Origin: Bog-756 sp036513075
Lineage (GTDB): Bacteria > Actinomycetota > Acidimicrobiia > Acidimicrobiales > RAAP-2
NCBI GenBank assembly: GCA_036513075.1
Contig: DATBZS010000088.1
Span: 43,481-107,480 of the forward strand
Length of the DNA: 64,000 bases
Reading direction: 5' to 3'
A program made the position numbers and the translations under genes. The notes beneath the pieces are model-generated. The model made no database searches and was not told the DNA's origin. It saw only the letters and a list, made by a program, of their open reading frames with translations. This document shows positions 26,694 through 38,609 of the stretch, piece by piece; the first letter of the stretch is position 1, and each line of letters starts with the position of its first letter.

Positions 26694-28194
26694 CGTGACC
26701 ATGCCTCAGCTCGGAGAGACGGTGACCGAGGGAACCATCACCAAGTGGTTCAAGGCCGTCGGCGACACCGTCGCCCGCGATGAGCCGCTGTTCGAGGTGT
26801 CCACCGACAAGGTCGACTCCGAGGTGCCTTCACCGGCCGCCGGTGTCCTCACCGCCATCCTGGTCGAGGAGGGGGACACGGTCGACGTGGGCGTCGCGCT
26901 GGCGGTCATCGATGGCGACGCTGGCACCGGTTCGGGTGCACCGGCGCCGGAGGTCGCGGCAGTTGCTCCGGCGGCCGCACCTGCTCCGACCACCTCGACC
27001 GCCCCGGCACCTGTACCTGCACCGGTCGCCGCACGGGCACCAGTGCCGGCATCTGCACCTACACGTTCGGCGACGCCGGTGACACCTGTGTCGCCGGCGC
27101 TGTCGTCGCTGCCCGACGAGCCGGTGCCGCCCTCAGCCGTCCCGCCCGCTCCGATACCGTCACCGGCGGCCGTGGCACCGACCGGGTCCAGGCTCCCGTC
27201 AACCCCGGCGGCCGCGGACCAGGCCCGGTTGCTCTCGCCGGTGGTGCGCAAGCTCCTCGCCGAGCACGACCTCGACCCGTCGACCATCCGGGGCACCGGT
27301 CTGGAGGGCCGCATCACCCGGGCGGATGTCGAGGCTGTCATCGAGGGCGGCACGCCGCCGGCAGCTGTGCCGAGCATCGCCGCCCAGCGACCGGCGCCCA
27401 TAGCTCCGTCGTCCGCACCGCCACCCCCGCCGGCACCGACCGCTCCCGCCGTGCCCACGACCGACGGGGTCCGTCCCGGCGCCCGGGACGAGGTCGTTCC
27501 ATTCACGAACATCCGCCGCCGGACCGCGGAGCACATGATCCGATCCAAGGCCACTTCGGCCCATACCCTGATGGTCCGGGAGATCGACTACGAGAAGGTC
27601 GAACAGGTTCGACGGGCACACGGCGATCGCTTCCGGGAGGACGAAGGGTTCGGACTGACGTACCTCCCATTCGTGGCCCGAGCCACGGTCGAGGCACTGG
27701 CTGAGTACCCGCACCTCAACGCCTCGGTGGGTAACGACACGCTGGTGGTTCATCACGACCTCAACCTGGGCATCGCCGTCGACCTCGACAACGAAGGACT
27801 GATCGTCCCCGTGGTCCACAATGCCGAGGAACTGAACCTGCGGGGGATGGCCCGTCGGATCCGCGACGTGGCCGACCGGGCCCGCACCAAGCGCCTCAGT
27901 CTCGACGACATCAGCGGCGGGACGTTCTCGATCACCAATGCCGGGCCGTTCGGGACACTCATCACCGGAGCAATCATCAACCAACCGCAGGTGGCCATCC
28001 TCTCCACCGACGGGGTATCCCGGAAGCCGGTGGTGGTGGAGCTTCCCGACGGGACAGAGTCGATCGGGATCCATTCGGTGGGCCTGGTGGCCATGAACTT
28101 CGACCACCGTGCCGTCGACGGCGCCTACGTCGCCCGGTTCCTGGCCCGGTTGGCGGCCATCCTCGACGACCGCGACTGGGTCGGCGAGCTGTAG
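26686..28194 (+). CDS. Dihydrolipoamide acyltransferase (E2)
   Basis: A 502-residue E2 with one N-terminal lipoyl domain (residues 1-78, lipoyl Lys in STDKVDSE), a long Ala/Pro/Val-rich swinging linker (about 80-175), a peripheral subunit-binding domain (LLSPVVRKLLAEHDLDPSTIRGTG, about 180-216), a second Pro-rich linker, and a catalytic domain from about 265 with DHRAVDG (His474). It starts with TTG, supported by AGGGGG (26672-26677) and by overlap with the lpd stop codon. It may serve pyruvate dehydrogenase with AceE or, as in actinobacterial mixed complexes, also 2-oxoglutarate dehydrogenase. The LipB-LipA gene is 47 bp downstream. Confidence 0.95.
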   Translation: MPDVTMPQLGETVTEGTITKWFKAVGDTVARDEPLFEVSTDKVDSEVPSPAAGVLTAILVEEGDTVDVGVALAVIDGDAGTGSGAPAPEVAAVAPAAAPAPTTSTAPAPVPAPVAARAPVPASAPTRSATPVTPVSPALSSLPDEPVPPSAVPPAPIPSPAAVAPTGSRLPSTPAAADQARLLSPVVRKLLAEHDLDPSTIRGTGLEGRITRADVEAVIEGGTPPAAVPSIAAQRPAPIAPSSAPPPPPAPTAPAVPTTDGVRPGARDEVVPFTNIRRRTAEHMIRSKATSAHTLMVREIDYEKVEQVRRAHGDRFREDEGFGLTYLPFVARATVEALAEYPHLNASVGNDTLVVHHDLNLGIAVDLDNEGLIVPVVHNAEELNLRGMARRIRDVADRARTKRLSLDDISGGTFSITNAGPFGTLITGAIINQPQVAILSTDGVSRKPVVVELPDGTESIGIHSVGLVAMNFDHRAVDGAYVARFLARLAAILDDRDWVGEL

Positions 28195-28241
28195 TCCGTC
28201 GTGACGTCGACTACACGCCGGTTCCCGCGACGGTTCGCGTC

Positions 28242-29975
28242 ATGAGGGCGCGGTGGCTCGGGCGCGTCCCCTATGCCGAGGCGTGGGACCTGCAACGTGC
28301 GTTGGCGGCGCGCTCCGAGGAGGATTACCTCCTGCTGGTCGAGCACGGACCGGTCTACACGCTGGGTTCGCACGCCGACCGGGCCCACGTCCTGGTCGAT
28401 CCGGAGAGCGTCGGCGCGGAGCTCTTCCAGGTCGACCGCGGTGGCGACGTCACCTTCCACGGTCCCGGGCAGCTCGTCGGCTACCCGGTCTGCACCGTCG
28501 GAACTGGCCCCCACCGCGGTCCGGAGCACGTCCGCCAGGTGGAACAGGTGGTGATCGACGCGCTGGTAGTGCTCGGGATACCGGCCGACCGCGTGGGCCG
28601 CATGCCCGCTTACCCCGGCGTGTGGATCGACCCGAACTCGCCAGGGACCGGTCCCGACGGGCCGAGAAAGGTCGCCGCCATCGGCGTCCGTACGGCCCGG
28701 GGGCGGACCACCCACGGCTTCGGACTCAATGTCTCCACCGACCTCTCCTGGTTCGACCACATCGTGCCTTGCGGGATCACCGACCACCCGATGACCTCGC
28801 TGGCCGCCGAGGGGATCGTCGTCACCATGGCCGACGCGGTGGACGCCGTCCTCGTTGCCGCTCGTGGTGTCTGGGGGCCGATCGACGACGTAGCTGCCGT
28901 GACCGACGGGGCCCGGGACGGAACCTCGACAGGCCTCGGGTCGGGGTGGTCAGGGGGTAGGTCCCGGTCGGGAAGCTCCGGGTCGCACGGCACGCCGGTC
29001 ACGTTGGTCGGCACCGGAGGCACGGCCCTCGAGCGGCGGATGGCCCGCTCCGGCGTCGACCCGGCGGCCGGCGTTGCCCTGTCCGCACGCAAGCCCGAGT
29101 GGCTGCGGGTGAAGGCGACCATGGCCGACGCGTATCTCGGACTCCAGCACGACTTCCGCGATCTCGGCCTGGTCACCGTGTGCGAGGAGGCCGGCTGCCC
29201 GAACATCTACGAATGCTGGTCCGACGGGACGGCCACCTTCATGATCAACGGATCCCGGTGCACCCGGGCGTGCGGATTCTGCCAGGTCGACACCCGCCAC
29301 CCGCTTCCGGTCGACGCCGACGAACCGGCACGGGTGGCCGAGGCCGTGGCCCGGATGGACCTGGCCCATGCCGTGATCACCTGTGTCGCCCGGGACGACC
29401 TGGCCGACGGCGGCGCTGGCGCCTTTGCTGAGACCATCGCACGCGTGCGGGAGGCGAGCCCGGGCACGGCCGTCGAGGTCCTGATCTCGGACTGCAAGGG
29501 CGACCGCGCCTCGCTCGAGACGATCCTCGACGCTCGGCCGGACGTCCTCAACCACAACATCGAGACGGTGGCCCGGCTGCAGCGGGCGGTGCGCCCGTCG
29601 GCCGGCTACGCCCGCAGCCTCACCGTGCTGGCCCGGGCGGCCGCCGCCGGACTCACCACCAAGTCAGGAATCATCCTCGGTATGGGGGAAGAGTACGACG
29701 AGGTGCGCTCGACGCTGATCGACCTGCGCGCCGTCGGGGTCGACATCGTGACCCTTGGCCAGTACCTGCGACCGAGCGCCACCCACCTTCCCGTGGCCCG
29801 GTGGTGGACGCCGACCGAATTCGAATCGTTGCGGGAGGAGGGCATGGCCCTCGGGTTCGCCCACGTCGAGGCCTCGCCGCTGACCCGTTCGAGCTACCAC
29901 GCCCGCCAGGCGGCCGACGCCTCGACCGGCTCTTCGGCCCCGGCGCCCGTGACCGTCACGATGACGGCCCGGTGA
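28242..29975 (+). CDS. Fused octanoyltransferase-lipoyl synthase (LipB-LipA)
   Basis: One uninterrupted 577-residue frame encodes both steps of lipoate synthesis. Residues 1 to about 215 are LipB: RGGDVTFHGPGQLVGYPV, the catalytic lysine Lys143 (KVAAIGVR), GFGLNVSTDLSWF and the catalytic Cys177 (VPCGITDHP). A Gly/Ser/Arg-rich linker spans about 220-265. LipA follows, with the auxiliary cluster motif C314-x4-C319-x5-C325 (CEEAGCPNIYEC), the radical-SAM motif C340-x3-C344-x2-C347 (CTRACGFC) and RSSYH at 549-553. LipB transfers octanoate from ACP to E2, and LipA inserts two sulfurs. An in-frame ATG at 29040 could also give free LipA. It follows the E3-E2 pair, its substrate source. Confidence 0.93.
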   Translation: MRARWLGRVPYAEAWDLQRALAARSEEDYLLLVEHGPVYTLGSHADRAHVLVDPESVGAELFQVDRGGDVTFHGPGQLVGYPVCTVGTGPHRGPEHVRQVEQVVIDALVVLGIPADRVGRMPAYPGVWIDPNSPGTGPDGPRKVAAIGVRTARGRTTHGFGLNVSTDLSWFDHIVPCGITDHPMTSLAAEGIVVTMADAVDAVLVAARGVWGPIDDVAAVTDGARDGTSTGLGSGWSGGRSRSGSSGSHGTPVTLVGTGGTALERRMARSGVDPAAGVALSARKPEWLRVKATMADAYLGLQHDFRDLGLVTVCEEAGCPNIYECWSDGTATFMINGSRCTRACGFCQVDTRHPLPVDADEPARVAEAVARMDLAHAVITCVARDDLADGGAGAFAETIARVREASPGTAVEVLISDCKGDRASLETILDARPDVLNHNIETVARLQRAVRPSAGYARSLTVLARAAAAGLTTKSGIILGMGEEYDEVRSTLIDLRAVGVDIVTLGQYLRPSATHLPVARWWTPTEFESLREEGMALGFAHVEASPLTRSSYHARQAADASTGSSAPAPVTVTMTAR

Positions 29976-29979
29976 TCAG

Positions 29980-31128
29980 GTGGTGAACGAGTTGACCCCG
30001 ACGGCCCTCGACGCCCGCCGCACCCGGCTCGCCCGAGTGCGCGACCGCATGGGGGAACTGGGCGTCGACGTGCTGCTGCTCTCCCACGGGGCCGACCTGC
30101 CGTGGCTGACCGGATACCGTGCGATGCCGCTGGAACGGCTGACCCTCCTGGTCCTCCCACTAGTCGGTGACCCGGTGCTGGTGGTGCCCGGGCTGGAGGC
30201 ACCGCGGGTGTCCGACGGTGGCGACCTGTTCAGCGTGCGGCCCTGGTCGGACGCCGAGGACCCGATGGACCTGGTGGTAGATCTCGTCCGCTCGTCGGCG
30301 GCGGGCCGCTTCGCCGTCTCGGACCGGGCCTGGGCCACCACCGTGCTGGCGCTGCAGGCCTGCCTGCCCGATGCCACCTGGCTGGGGGCCTCTGGTGTCA
30401 CCTCGCCGATTCGGGCCGTCAAGGACGACGCCGAATTGGCCGCGCTTCGGGCCGCCGGGGCGGCCGCCGACCGGGTGGCCACCGTGCTGCAGGCGGGCGG
30501 GATCCCGCTGGTCGGGCGGACTGAGGCGGCGGTCTCGGCCGACCTCGGGTCGATGCTGGTGGACGAGGGCCACAGCGCGGTCAATTTCGCCATCGTCGGG
30601 AGCGGCCCCAACGCCGCGAGCCCCCACCACGAGCCTGGCGGCCGGGTGATCGGGCGCGACGAGACCGTGGTGTGTGATTTCGGCGGCACCCTGTCGCTCG
30701 ACGGCGACATCGGCTACTGCTCGGACATCACCCGCACGGTGGTGACCGGCACCCCGTCGGGCGAGGTGCGGGAGTGTTACGACGTCCTGTTCGCCGCTCA
30801 GCAGTCGGCGGTGGCGGCGGCCCGGGCGGGCGTGACCGCGGCATCGGTGGACGCGGTGGCGCGGGACGTCATCGAGTCTGCCGGTTATGGCCAGTTCTTC
30901 GTCCACCGCACGGGTCACGGCATCGGTATCGAGGAACACGAGGACCCCTACCTGGTAGTCGGGAACGAGGAGGTGCTGGTGCCGGGCCACGCCTTCTCGG
31001 TGGAGCCCGGCATCTACCGGTCCGGCCGGTTCGGCATGCGGCTGGAGGACATCGTCGTGATCGGGTCCGACGGTAGGCCGGAGCCGCTTAACACCGTGGA
31101 CCACGATCTCGTGGTCGTAGACGGCTGA
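29980..31128 (+). CDS. M24 family Xaa-Pro aminopeptidase
   Basis: A 382-residue pita-bread metallopeptidase. The metal ligands are present: Asp in VVCDFGGTLS, Asp in YCSDITRTVV, His in HRTGHGIGIEEHED, Glu in FSVEPGIYR and Glu in GMRLEDIVVIG. The N-terminal creatinase-like domain covers about residues 10-150. It should remove N-terminal residues before proline from short peptides in the cytoplasm, though M24B members also include dipeptidases. Two GTG codons in tandem (29980 and 29983) begin 4 and 7 nt after the LipB-LipA stop, so it is likely co-transcribed; which GTG is used cannot be decided. Confidence 0.92.
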   Translation: MVNELTPTALDARRTRLARVRDRMGELGVDVLLLSHGADLPWLTGYRAMPLERLTLLVLPLVGDPVLVVPGLEAPRVSDGGDLFSVRPWSDAEDPMDLVVDLVRSSAAGRFAVSDRAWATTVLALQACLPDATWLGASGVTSPIRAVKDDAELAALRAAGAAADRVATVLQAGGIPLVGRTEAAVSADLGSMLVDEGHSAVNFAIVGSGPNAASPHHEPGGRVIGRDETVVCDFGGTLSLDGDIGYCSDITRTVVTGTPSGEVRECYDVLFAAQQSAVAAARAGVTAASVDAVARDVIESAGYGQFFVHRTGHGIGIEEHEDPYLVVGNEEVLVPGHAFSVEPGIYRSGRFGMRLEDIVVIGSDGRPEPLNTVDHDLVVVDG

Positions 31129-31139
31129 GGGGGCCGGAC

Positions 31140-31865
31140 ATGGATCTCGGGATCGAGGGAAAGGTGGCACTCGTGACGGCCGGATCCAAAGGCCTCGGGA
31201 GGGCCACGGCCCTGGCGCTTGCCGGCGAAGGTGTGCGGGTCATGATCTCGGGGCGGAACACCTCGACCCTGGCCGCGGCCAAGAGGACCGCGGCCGCAGC
31301 GGGCGTCGACGTGGAGGTGTGCGCCGGCGACGTTACCGACCCCGACGAGCCGGCCCGACTGGTGGCCGCCACCGTCGAGCGGTTCGGCGGCCTGGACATC
31401 CTGGTGGCCAACGCCGGCGGACCGCCCCCCGGTCGGGCCCTCGACCTGACCGACGAGGCCATCGATGCCGCACTCAACGCCAATCTGACGACATCGATCC
31501 GGCTGGTGCGTGAGGCTGTGCCTCACATGCGCACCGCCGGGTGGGGCCGGATCTGCTGCATCACCTCATACACGGTCAAGCAGCCGGCACCGGCGCTGGC
31601 CCTATCGAACACCGCTCGGACGGGCCTCTGGGCGTGGATCAAGACGGCCGCTCAGGATGTGGCCGCCGAGTCGAGCGGGATCACCCTCAACATGCTGGCC
31701 CCAGGGCCGCACGCCACCGACCGGATGAAGGAGCTGGGCGGCGCAGGGGTAATGGGCGATCCGGCCGACTTCGGGGCGGTTGCCACCTTCCTGTGCTCGG
31801 CCCAGTCCGCCTTCGTCAACGGAAGCGCTCTGGTGGTTGACGGCGGTGCCATCCTGGCGCTGTAG
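31140..31865 (+). CDS. Atypical SDR family oxidoreductase lacking the YxxxK motif
   Basis: A 241-residue SDR with the modified nucleotide motif TAGSKGLG, GDVTDPDEP, VANAGGPPPGRALDL and a catalytic-position Ser in ITSYTVKQPAP. Where classical enzymes have Tyr-x3-Lys, this protein has LSNTARTG, so both residues are replaced (Asn and Arg). This matches the known group of beta-ketoacyl reductase-like SDRs that lack the usual tetrad, and whose reaction is uncertain. The ATG at 31140 has a GAGGGGG stretch upstream and follows the M24 gene by 11 bp, so it probably belongs to the same unit. Confidence 0.88.
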   Translation: MDLGIEGKVALVTAGSKGLGRATALALAGEGVRVMISGRNTSTLAAAKRTAAAAGVDVEVCAGDVTDPDEPARLVAATVERFGGLDILVANAGGPPPGRALDLTDEAIDAALNANLTTSIRLVREAVPHMRTAGWGRICCITSYTVKQPAPALALSNTARTGLWAWIKTAAQDVAAESSGITLNMLAPGPHATDRMKELGGAGVMGDPADFGAVATFLCSAQSAFVNGSALVVDGGAILAL

Positions 31866-31883
31866 GACCTTGCTCCGACATTT

Positions 31884-31907
31884 GGTGAGTCGGTGAGTCG
31901 GTGAGTG
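31884..31907. repeat. 8-bp tandem repeat, three copies
   Basis: GGTGAGTC at 31884-31891 and 31892-31899, then GGTGAGTG at 31900-31907. It lies between the convergent SDR gene and the membrane-protein gene ending at 31921. Confidence 0.85.
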
Positions 31908-31920
31908 GGCCCCGATGCCG

Positions 31921-32445
31921 TCAACTGGTGCCGGGCACAGGTGGCAACGGGGGGAGCATCGGCAGGCCGAGCGGATCCGCTTCCGTCGGCCGGCCAGAGG
32001 GGACGGCCGCCGGTTCCGGCGCAGACGACCGTAGCGGTGGCGGATTACTCGTGCTGGTCGACGGCGCAATCAGCCGCGGGGTACTCCGGGGCGGCGCCGT
32101 CGGTGCGGCCTGGGCCGACCGGGCGTGCTTCGGCCGGAATGTGGACTCATGCTGATTGGCCGTGAAGGAAGGCGCCACCGGGGTATGGGCACTGTCCTTG
32201 GGTGCGGTAACGGGACGCATTGCCGGTGTGGGCGACCCAGTGTCGTGCGCGAAGTGGGAGGCGTTCGAGTCGAACTGGGCCGCGCCCCTGGCTCTACGTC
32301 GCTTGAAGGCGAGATTCCGGACGAAGTGCACAAGCAGGAGAATCGCCGAGATGACCACAATGGCAACGACGAGGTCGGCCTCGGTACGCGCCGTCCCGGT
32401 GAGTATCCCGATCGATCCACCGTGCACCAGAGAAACTGTCTTCAC
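31921..32445 (-). CDS. Single-span membrane protein, unknown function
   Basis: A 174-residue protein that I do not recognise. A hydrophobic segment at about residues 23-41 (LVVAIVVISAILLLVHFV) is followed by RNLAFKRRRARG, so the long C-terminal part should lie in the cytoplasm. That tail (about 55-174) is disordered in character, rich in Pro, Ala, Ser and Thr. The frame opens with TTG at 32454, but GTG at 32445 is chosen because TAAAAT (32459-32454) predicts transcription from 32447, 2 nt ahead. Confidence 0.65.
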   Translation of the reverse strand: MKTVSLVHGGSIGILTGTARTEADLVVAIVVISAILLLVHFVRNLAFKRRRARGAAQFDSNASHFAHDTGSPTPAMRPVTAPKDSAHTPVAPSFTANQHESTFRPKHARSAQAAPTAPPRSTPRLIAPSTSTSNPPPLRSSAPEPAAVPSGRPTEADPLGLPMLPPLPPVPGTS

Positions 32446-32453
32446 ATTTGACA

Positions 32454-32459
32454 ATTTTA
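32454..32459 (-). promoter_or_regulatory. -10 hexamer of the single-span membrane protein gene
   Basis: TAAAAT on the minus strand is nearly consensus, in an AT-rich patch unlike its surroundings, and ends 9 nt before the GTG at 32445. Confidence 0.55.
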
Positions 32460-32572
32460 CCGTGGATGGTGTTCCGACTCAGCTGCGTTTCGGGTGCGGT
32501 ACGGGTGCATCCTGTGCCTGTCCGGTCTGTCACGGCCACTGCGACGGTCGCCGGCCGCCTTTCGCCAGCCGC

Positions 32573-32607
32573 CAAGTGTCAAGTGTCAAGTGTCAAGTGT
32601 CAAGTGT
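32573..32607. repeat. 7-bp tandem repeat, five perfect copies
   Basis: CAAGTGT is repeated five times without a mismatch or spacer. It lies in the gap between the metH stop (32621) and the promoter of the membrane-protein gene at 32445, about 115 bp upstream of that promoter. Confidence 0.95.
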
Positions 32608-32620
32608 CGGAGGTCAGGGG

Positions 32621-36127
<3,507 letters not shown>

Positions 36128-36136
36128 AGCCCACCA

Positions 36137-36142
36137 ACGATA
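36137..36142 (-). promoter_or_regulatory. -10-like hexamer of metH (leader about 3 nt)
   Basis: TATCGT on the minus strand predicts transcription from about 36130, 3 nt before the ATG. No Shine-Dalgarno site fits. Confidence 0.5.
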
Positions 36143-36270
36143 GTGGGGTACGGGCCCGGAGCGGCCCGTCGAGCGTTTGGAGCGGGTCGGGAGGCCTCCG
36201 GGGCGCTCCGGAGGCGGCGATCACGCGGCCGCAGTTACGGAGGACGGGCTGTGGTTCCACGCTGGTCGTT

Positions 36271-36290
36271 TAGCATCATTGCGGTGAGGA
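36271..36290 (+). promoter_or_regulatory. Promoter hexamer and ribosome site of the adenosyltransferase gene
   Basis: TAGCAT (36271-36276) predicts transcription near 36283; GAGGA (36286-36290) lies 4 nt before the GTG at 36295, giving a short leader of about 12 nt that still carries a ribosome site. Confidence 0.4.
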
Positions 36291-36294
36291 CAGC

Positions 36295-36867
36295 GTGCTG
36301 AAGATCTATACCCGGACGGGCGACGACGGGACGACCGGGCTCCTCTACGGGGGCCGGGTGGCCAAGGACTCGCCCATGATGCAGGTCACCGGCACGGTGG
36401 ACGAGGCCCAGGCTGCCATGGGCCTGGCTCGGGCCGAGGCGGCACCCGGGAGCGAGCTCGACGAACTCCTCACCCGCCTCGAGCGGGAGCTCTACGTGCT
36501 GATGGCCGAGGCCACCACCGACCCCTCGCACCGATCGAAGCTGGTGGCCGGTACGACGCTGGTGACCGAAGAGATGGTGGTTGCCCTCGAGGTGCAGATC
36601 GACGACCTGATCTCCCGGGTGTCGATGCCGACGGAGTTCGTGGTTCCGGGGGCGAACCGGGCGTCGGCCGCCCTCGACCTGGCCCGGACCATCGTCCGCC
36701 GTGCCGAGCGCCTGCTGGTGTCCTCGCCCATCGAGGACTCTCTGGTCGGCCGCTACCTGAACCGTCTGTCCGACCTGCTGTGGGCGCTGGCCCGCTGGGC
36801 CGAGGGCGACGAGCACCTGCTGGCCCGGGGTGATCCCCGGCGCCGGCGCAGCGCCGACCCCGACTGA
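36295..36867 (+). CDS. PduO-type cob(I)alamin adenosyltransferase
   Basis: A 190-residue adenosyltransferase that makes coenzyme B12 from cob(I)alamin and ATP. The N-terminal ATP motif is YTRTGDDGTTGLLYGGRVAKDS, the helix-bundle core includes VPGANRASAALDLARTIVRRAER (Arg-rich ATP contact), and NRLSDLLWALARWAEG is the C-terminal signature. It starts with GTG. It is divergent from metH and upstream of pepA. The adenosyl cofactor would be used by the acyl-CoA mutase at 46398, whereas MetH uses methylcobalamin. Confidence 0.95.
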   Translation: MLKIYTRTGDDGTTGLLYGGRVAKDSPMMQVTGTVDEAQAAMGLARAEAAPGSELDELLTRLERELYVLMAEATTDPSHRSKLVAGTTLVTEEMVVALEVQIDDLISRVSMPTEFVVPGANRASAALDLARTIVRRAERLLVSSPIEDSLVGRYLNRLSDLLWALARWAEGDEHLLARGDPRRRRSADPD

Positions 36868-36907
36868 CCTCCCTCCCGTACTCACCTCTACCCCCTGGAG
36901 CTCCGAC

Positions 36908-38461
36908 GTGATCAACGTGACCGCCCTGTCCGGCACCGCACTGCCCGACGACCTGGCCGCCGTGGGCGTACCCGTGCACAGCACCACCGACGGCCCGGTG
37001 GTGGCCGTCGATCCTGCGGCACTCGACGGTGTGGCCCTGCCGACGTCGCTCGACGCCGTCTGGTGCGAACAGCAGGGGTTCTCGGGAAAGGTGGCCCAGA
37101 CGCTGGTCGTGCGGTCGCTCGACGGCGGTCCGACGGTCGTGCTGGTCGGCCTGGGATCGGCCGACAAGCTGGCCGGTGACGCCGGCACCGAGTCACTGCG
37201 GCGGGCGGCGGCCTCCTTCGTGCGGTCGGCCGGCAAGGGCGGTACCGCCGTACTCGTACTGCCCGCGGTGTCCGGTGTCGACACTGCCGCGACAGCTGCT
37301 GCGGCAGCCGAGGGCGGGGCGCTCGCCAGCTACAGCTATGACGACTTCCGCAGCGCGGATCCGTCGACCGGGTTGGTCGGCCTGGTCCTGGCCGGCGGTG
37401 ATGGCGATGCCGATGCGGTGGCCGATGGTGCGGCCCGGGGCCGTCGGGTGGCCCGGTCGGTGGGACTGGCCCGGGATCTGGTGAACGAGCCGCCGAGCTC
37501 CCTGACCCCGGAGCGGTTCGCCGAGGTGGTCGCCGACCGCTTCGAGGGGGTCGAGGGCCTCGAGGTCGAAGTGTGGGATGAGGAGCGGATCGCGGCCGAG
37601 CGGCTGGGTGGTGTGTTGGGCGTGGCTGCCGGGTCAGTGCGCCCGCCCCGTCTGGTCAAGGTGACCTATACCCCGTCCGACCCCTACGACTTCGACGGCC
37701 GCCAGCCCCACCTGGCCCTGGTGGGCAAAGGGATCACCTTCGATTCCGGCGGGCTGTCGCTCAAGCCTCCGACCGGCATGGAGACCATGAAGACCGACAT
37801 GGGTGGGGCCGCCGCCGTGTTGGCCGCGGTCGACGCCATCGCCGCGCTGGGCGGCCGGATCCCCATCACGGCCTGGGCCCCGATGACCGAGAACATGCCG
37901 AGCGGTTCGGCCACCAAGCCCGGCGACGTGCTGACCACCCGGAGCGGCAAGACGATCGAGGTCCTCAACACCGACGCCGAAGGACGGCTCATCCTGTCCG
38001 ACGGGCTGACCTTGGCGGTCGAGGAGGGTCCGGACGCCGTCATCGACCTGGCGACCCTGACTGGTGCCGCCGTCGTGGCCCTAGGCAAGGAGATCGCCGC
38101 GCTGCTGGGCAACGACGAGGAGCTGCGCGACGCCGTGCAGGCGGCGGGCACGACAGCCGGCGAGCCGTCGTGGCCACTGCCACTGCCCGAGGACTACGCG
38201 GGCCACATCGAGTCCGAGGTGGCCGACATGAAGAATATGGGTCGTCCGGGCCAGGCGGGCTCCATCAGCGCCGCCCTGTTGCTCCAGGAGTTCGTGGGCG
38301 AGGTGCCGTGGGCCCACCTCGACATCGCCGGACCGTCGCGCACCGACGACAACCGCTGGTACAACACCAAGGGCGGCAGCGGCTTCGGGGTGCGGACCCT
38401 GGTGGCGCTCGGGACCTCCGAGGAGTTCGCCCGCTGGCTTGCCACCCGTCCCAAGGACTGA
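36908..38461 (+). CDS. pepA: Leucyl aminopeptidase (M17)
   Basis: A 517-residue cytosolic aminopeptidase. The C-terminal catalytic domain shows LALVGKGITFDSGGLSLKP (metal-binding Lys and Asp), METMKTDMGGAAAVLAA and the family signature NTDAEGRLIL, plus the catalytic arginine within the latter. The N-terminal domain (about 1-170) is Ala/Gly-rich and less conserved. The GTG at 36908 is chosen because GGAG (36897-36900) lies 7 nt before it; an earlier GTG-type start would extend into the end of the adenosyltransferase gene. Confidence 0.95.
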   Translation: MINVTALSGTALPDDLAAVGVPVHSTTDGPVVAVDPAALDGVALPTSLDAVWCEQQGFSGKVAQTLVVRSLDGGPTVVLVGLGSADKLAGDAGTESLRRAAASFVRSAGKGGTAVLVLPAVSGVDTAATAAAAAEGGALASYSYDDFRSADPSTGLVGLVLAGGDGDADAVADGAARGRRVARSVGLARDLVNEPPSSLTPERFAEVVADRFEGVEGLEVEVWDEERIAAERLGGVLGVAAGSVRPPRLVKVTYTPSDPYDFDGRQPHLALVGKGITFDSGGLSLKPPTGMETMKTDMGGAAAVLAAVDAIAALGGRIPITAWAPMTENMPSGSATKPGDVLTTRSGKTIEVLNTDAEGRLILSDGLTLAVEEGPDAVIDLATLTGAAVVALGKEIAALLGNDEELRDAVQAAGTTAGEPSWPLPLPEDYAGHIESEVADMKNMGRPGQAGSISAALLLQEFVGEVPWAHLDIAGPSRTDDNRWYNTKGGSGFGVRTLVALGTSEEFARWLATRPKD

Positions 38462-38535
38462 ATTCTCGGCGGGGCGGTCGGCCCGCTGCTGAGGGGACGG
38501 TTGCTGTGAAGTTGGGTGCTGTGGAGAGAGGTGCA

Positions 38536-38578
38536 GCGGAGCCGGGTGCAGCAGGGACGCGTGGCGCGGAGCCGGGTG
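38536..38578. repeat. 13-bp direct repeat, two copies 30 bp apart
   Basis: GCGGAGCCGGGTG occurs at 38536-38548 and 38566-38578 in the 148-bp gap before gpsA, within purine-rich sequence of low complexity. The second copy lies 18 bp before the gpsA -10-like hexamer. Confidence 0.85.
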
Positions 38579-38596
38579 ACGGCGGCCACGCTGCAC

Positions 38597-38602
38597 TACC
38601 GT
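38597..38602 (+). promoter_or_regulatory. -10-like hexamer of gpsA (leader about 1 nt)
   Basis: TACCGT ends 8 nt before the GTG at 38610. Confidence 0.5.
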
Positions 38603-38609
38603 CTGGCTC

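Noticed and set aside
32573..32607. CRISPR-like array
   Set aside because: Units of 7 bp are contiguous without spacers, as at the other repeats; no cas gene is present.
36128..36294. B12 riboswitch in the metH/adenosyltransferase gap
   Set aside because: The predicted leaders are about 3 and 12 nt, too short, and no B12-box-like sequence was found.
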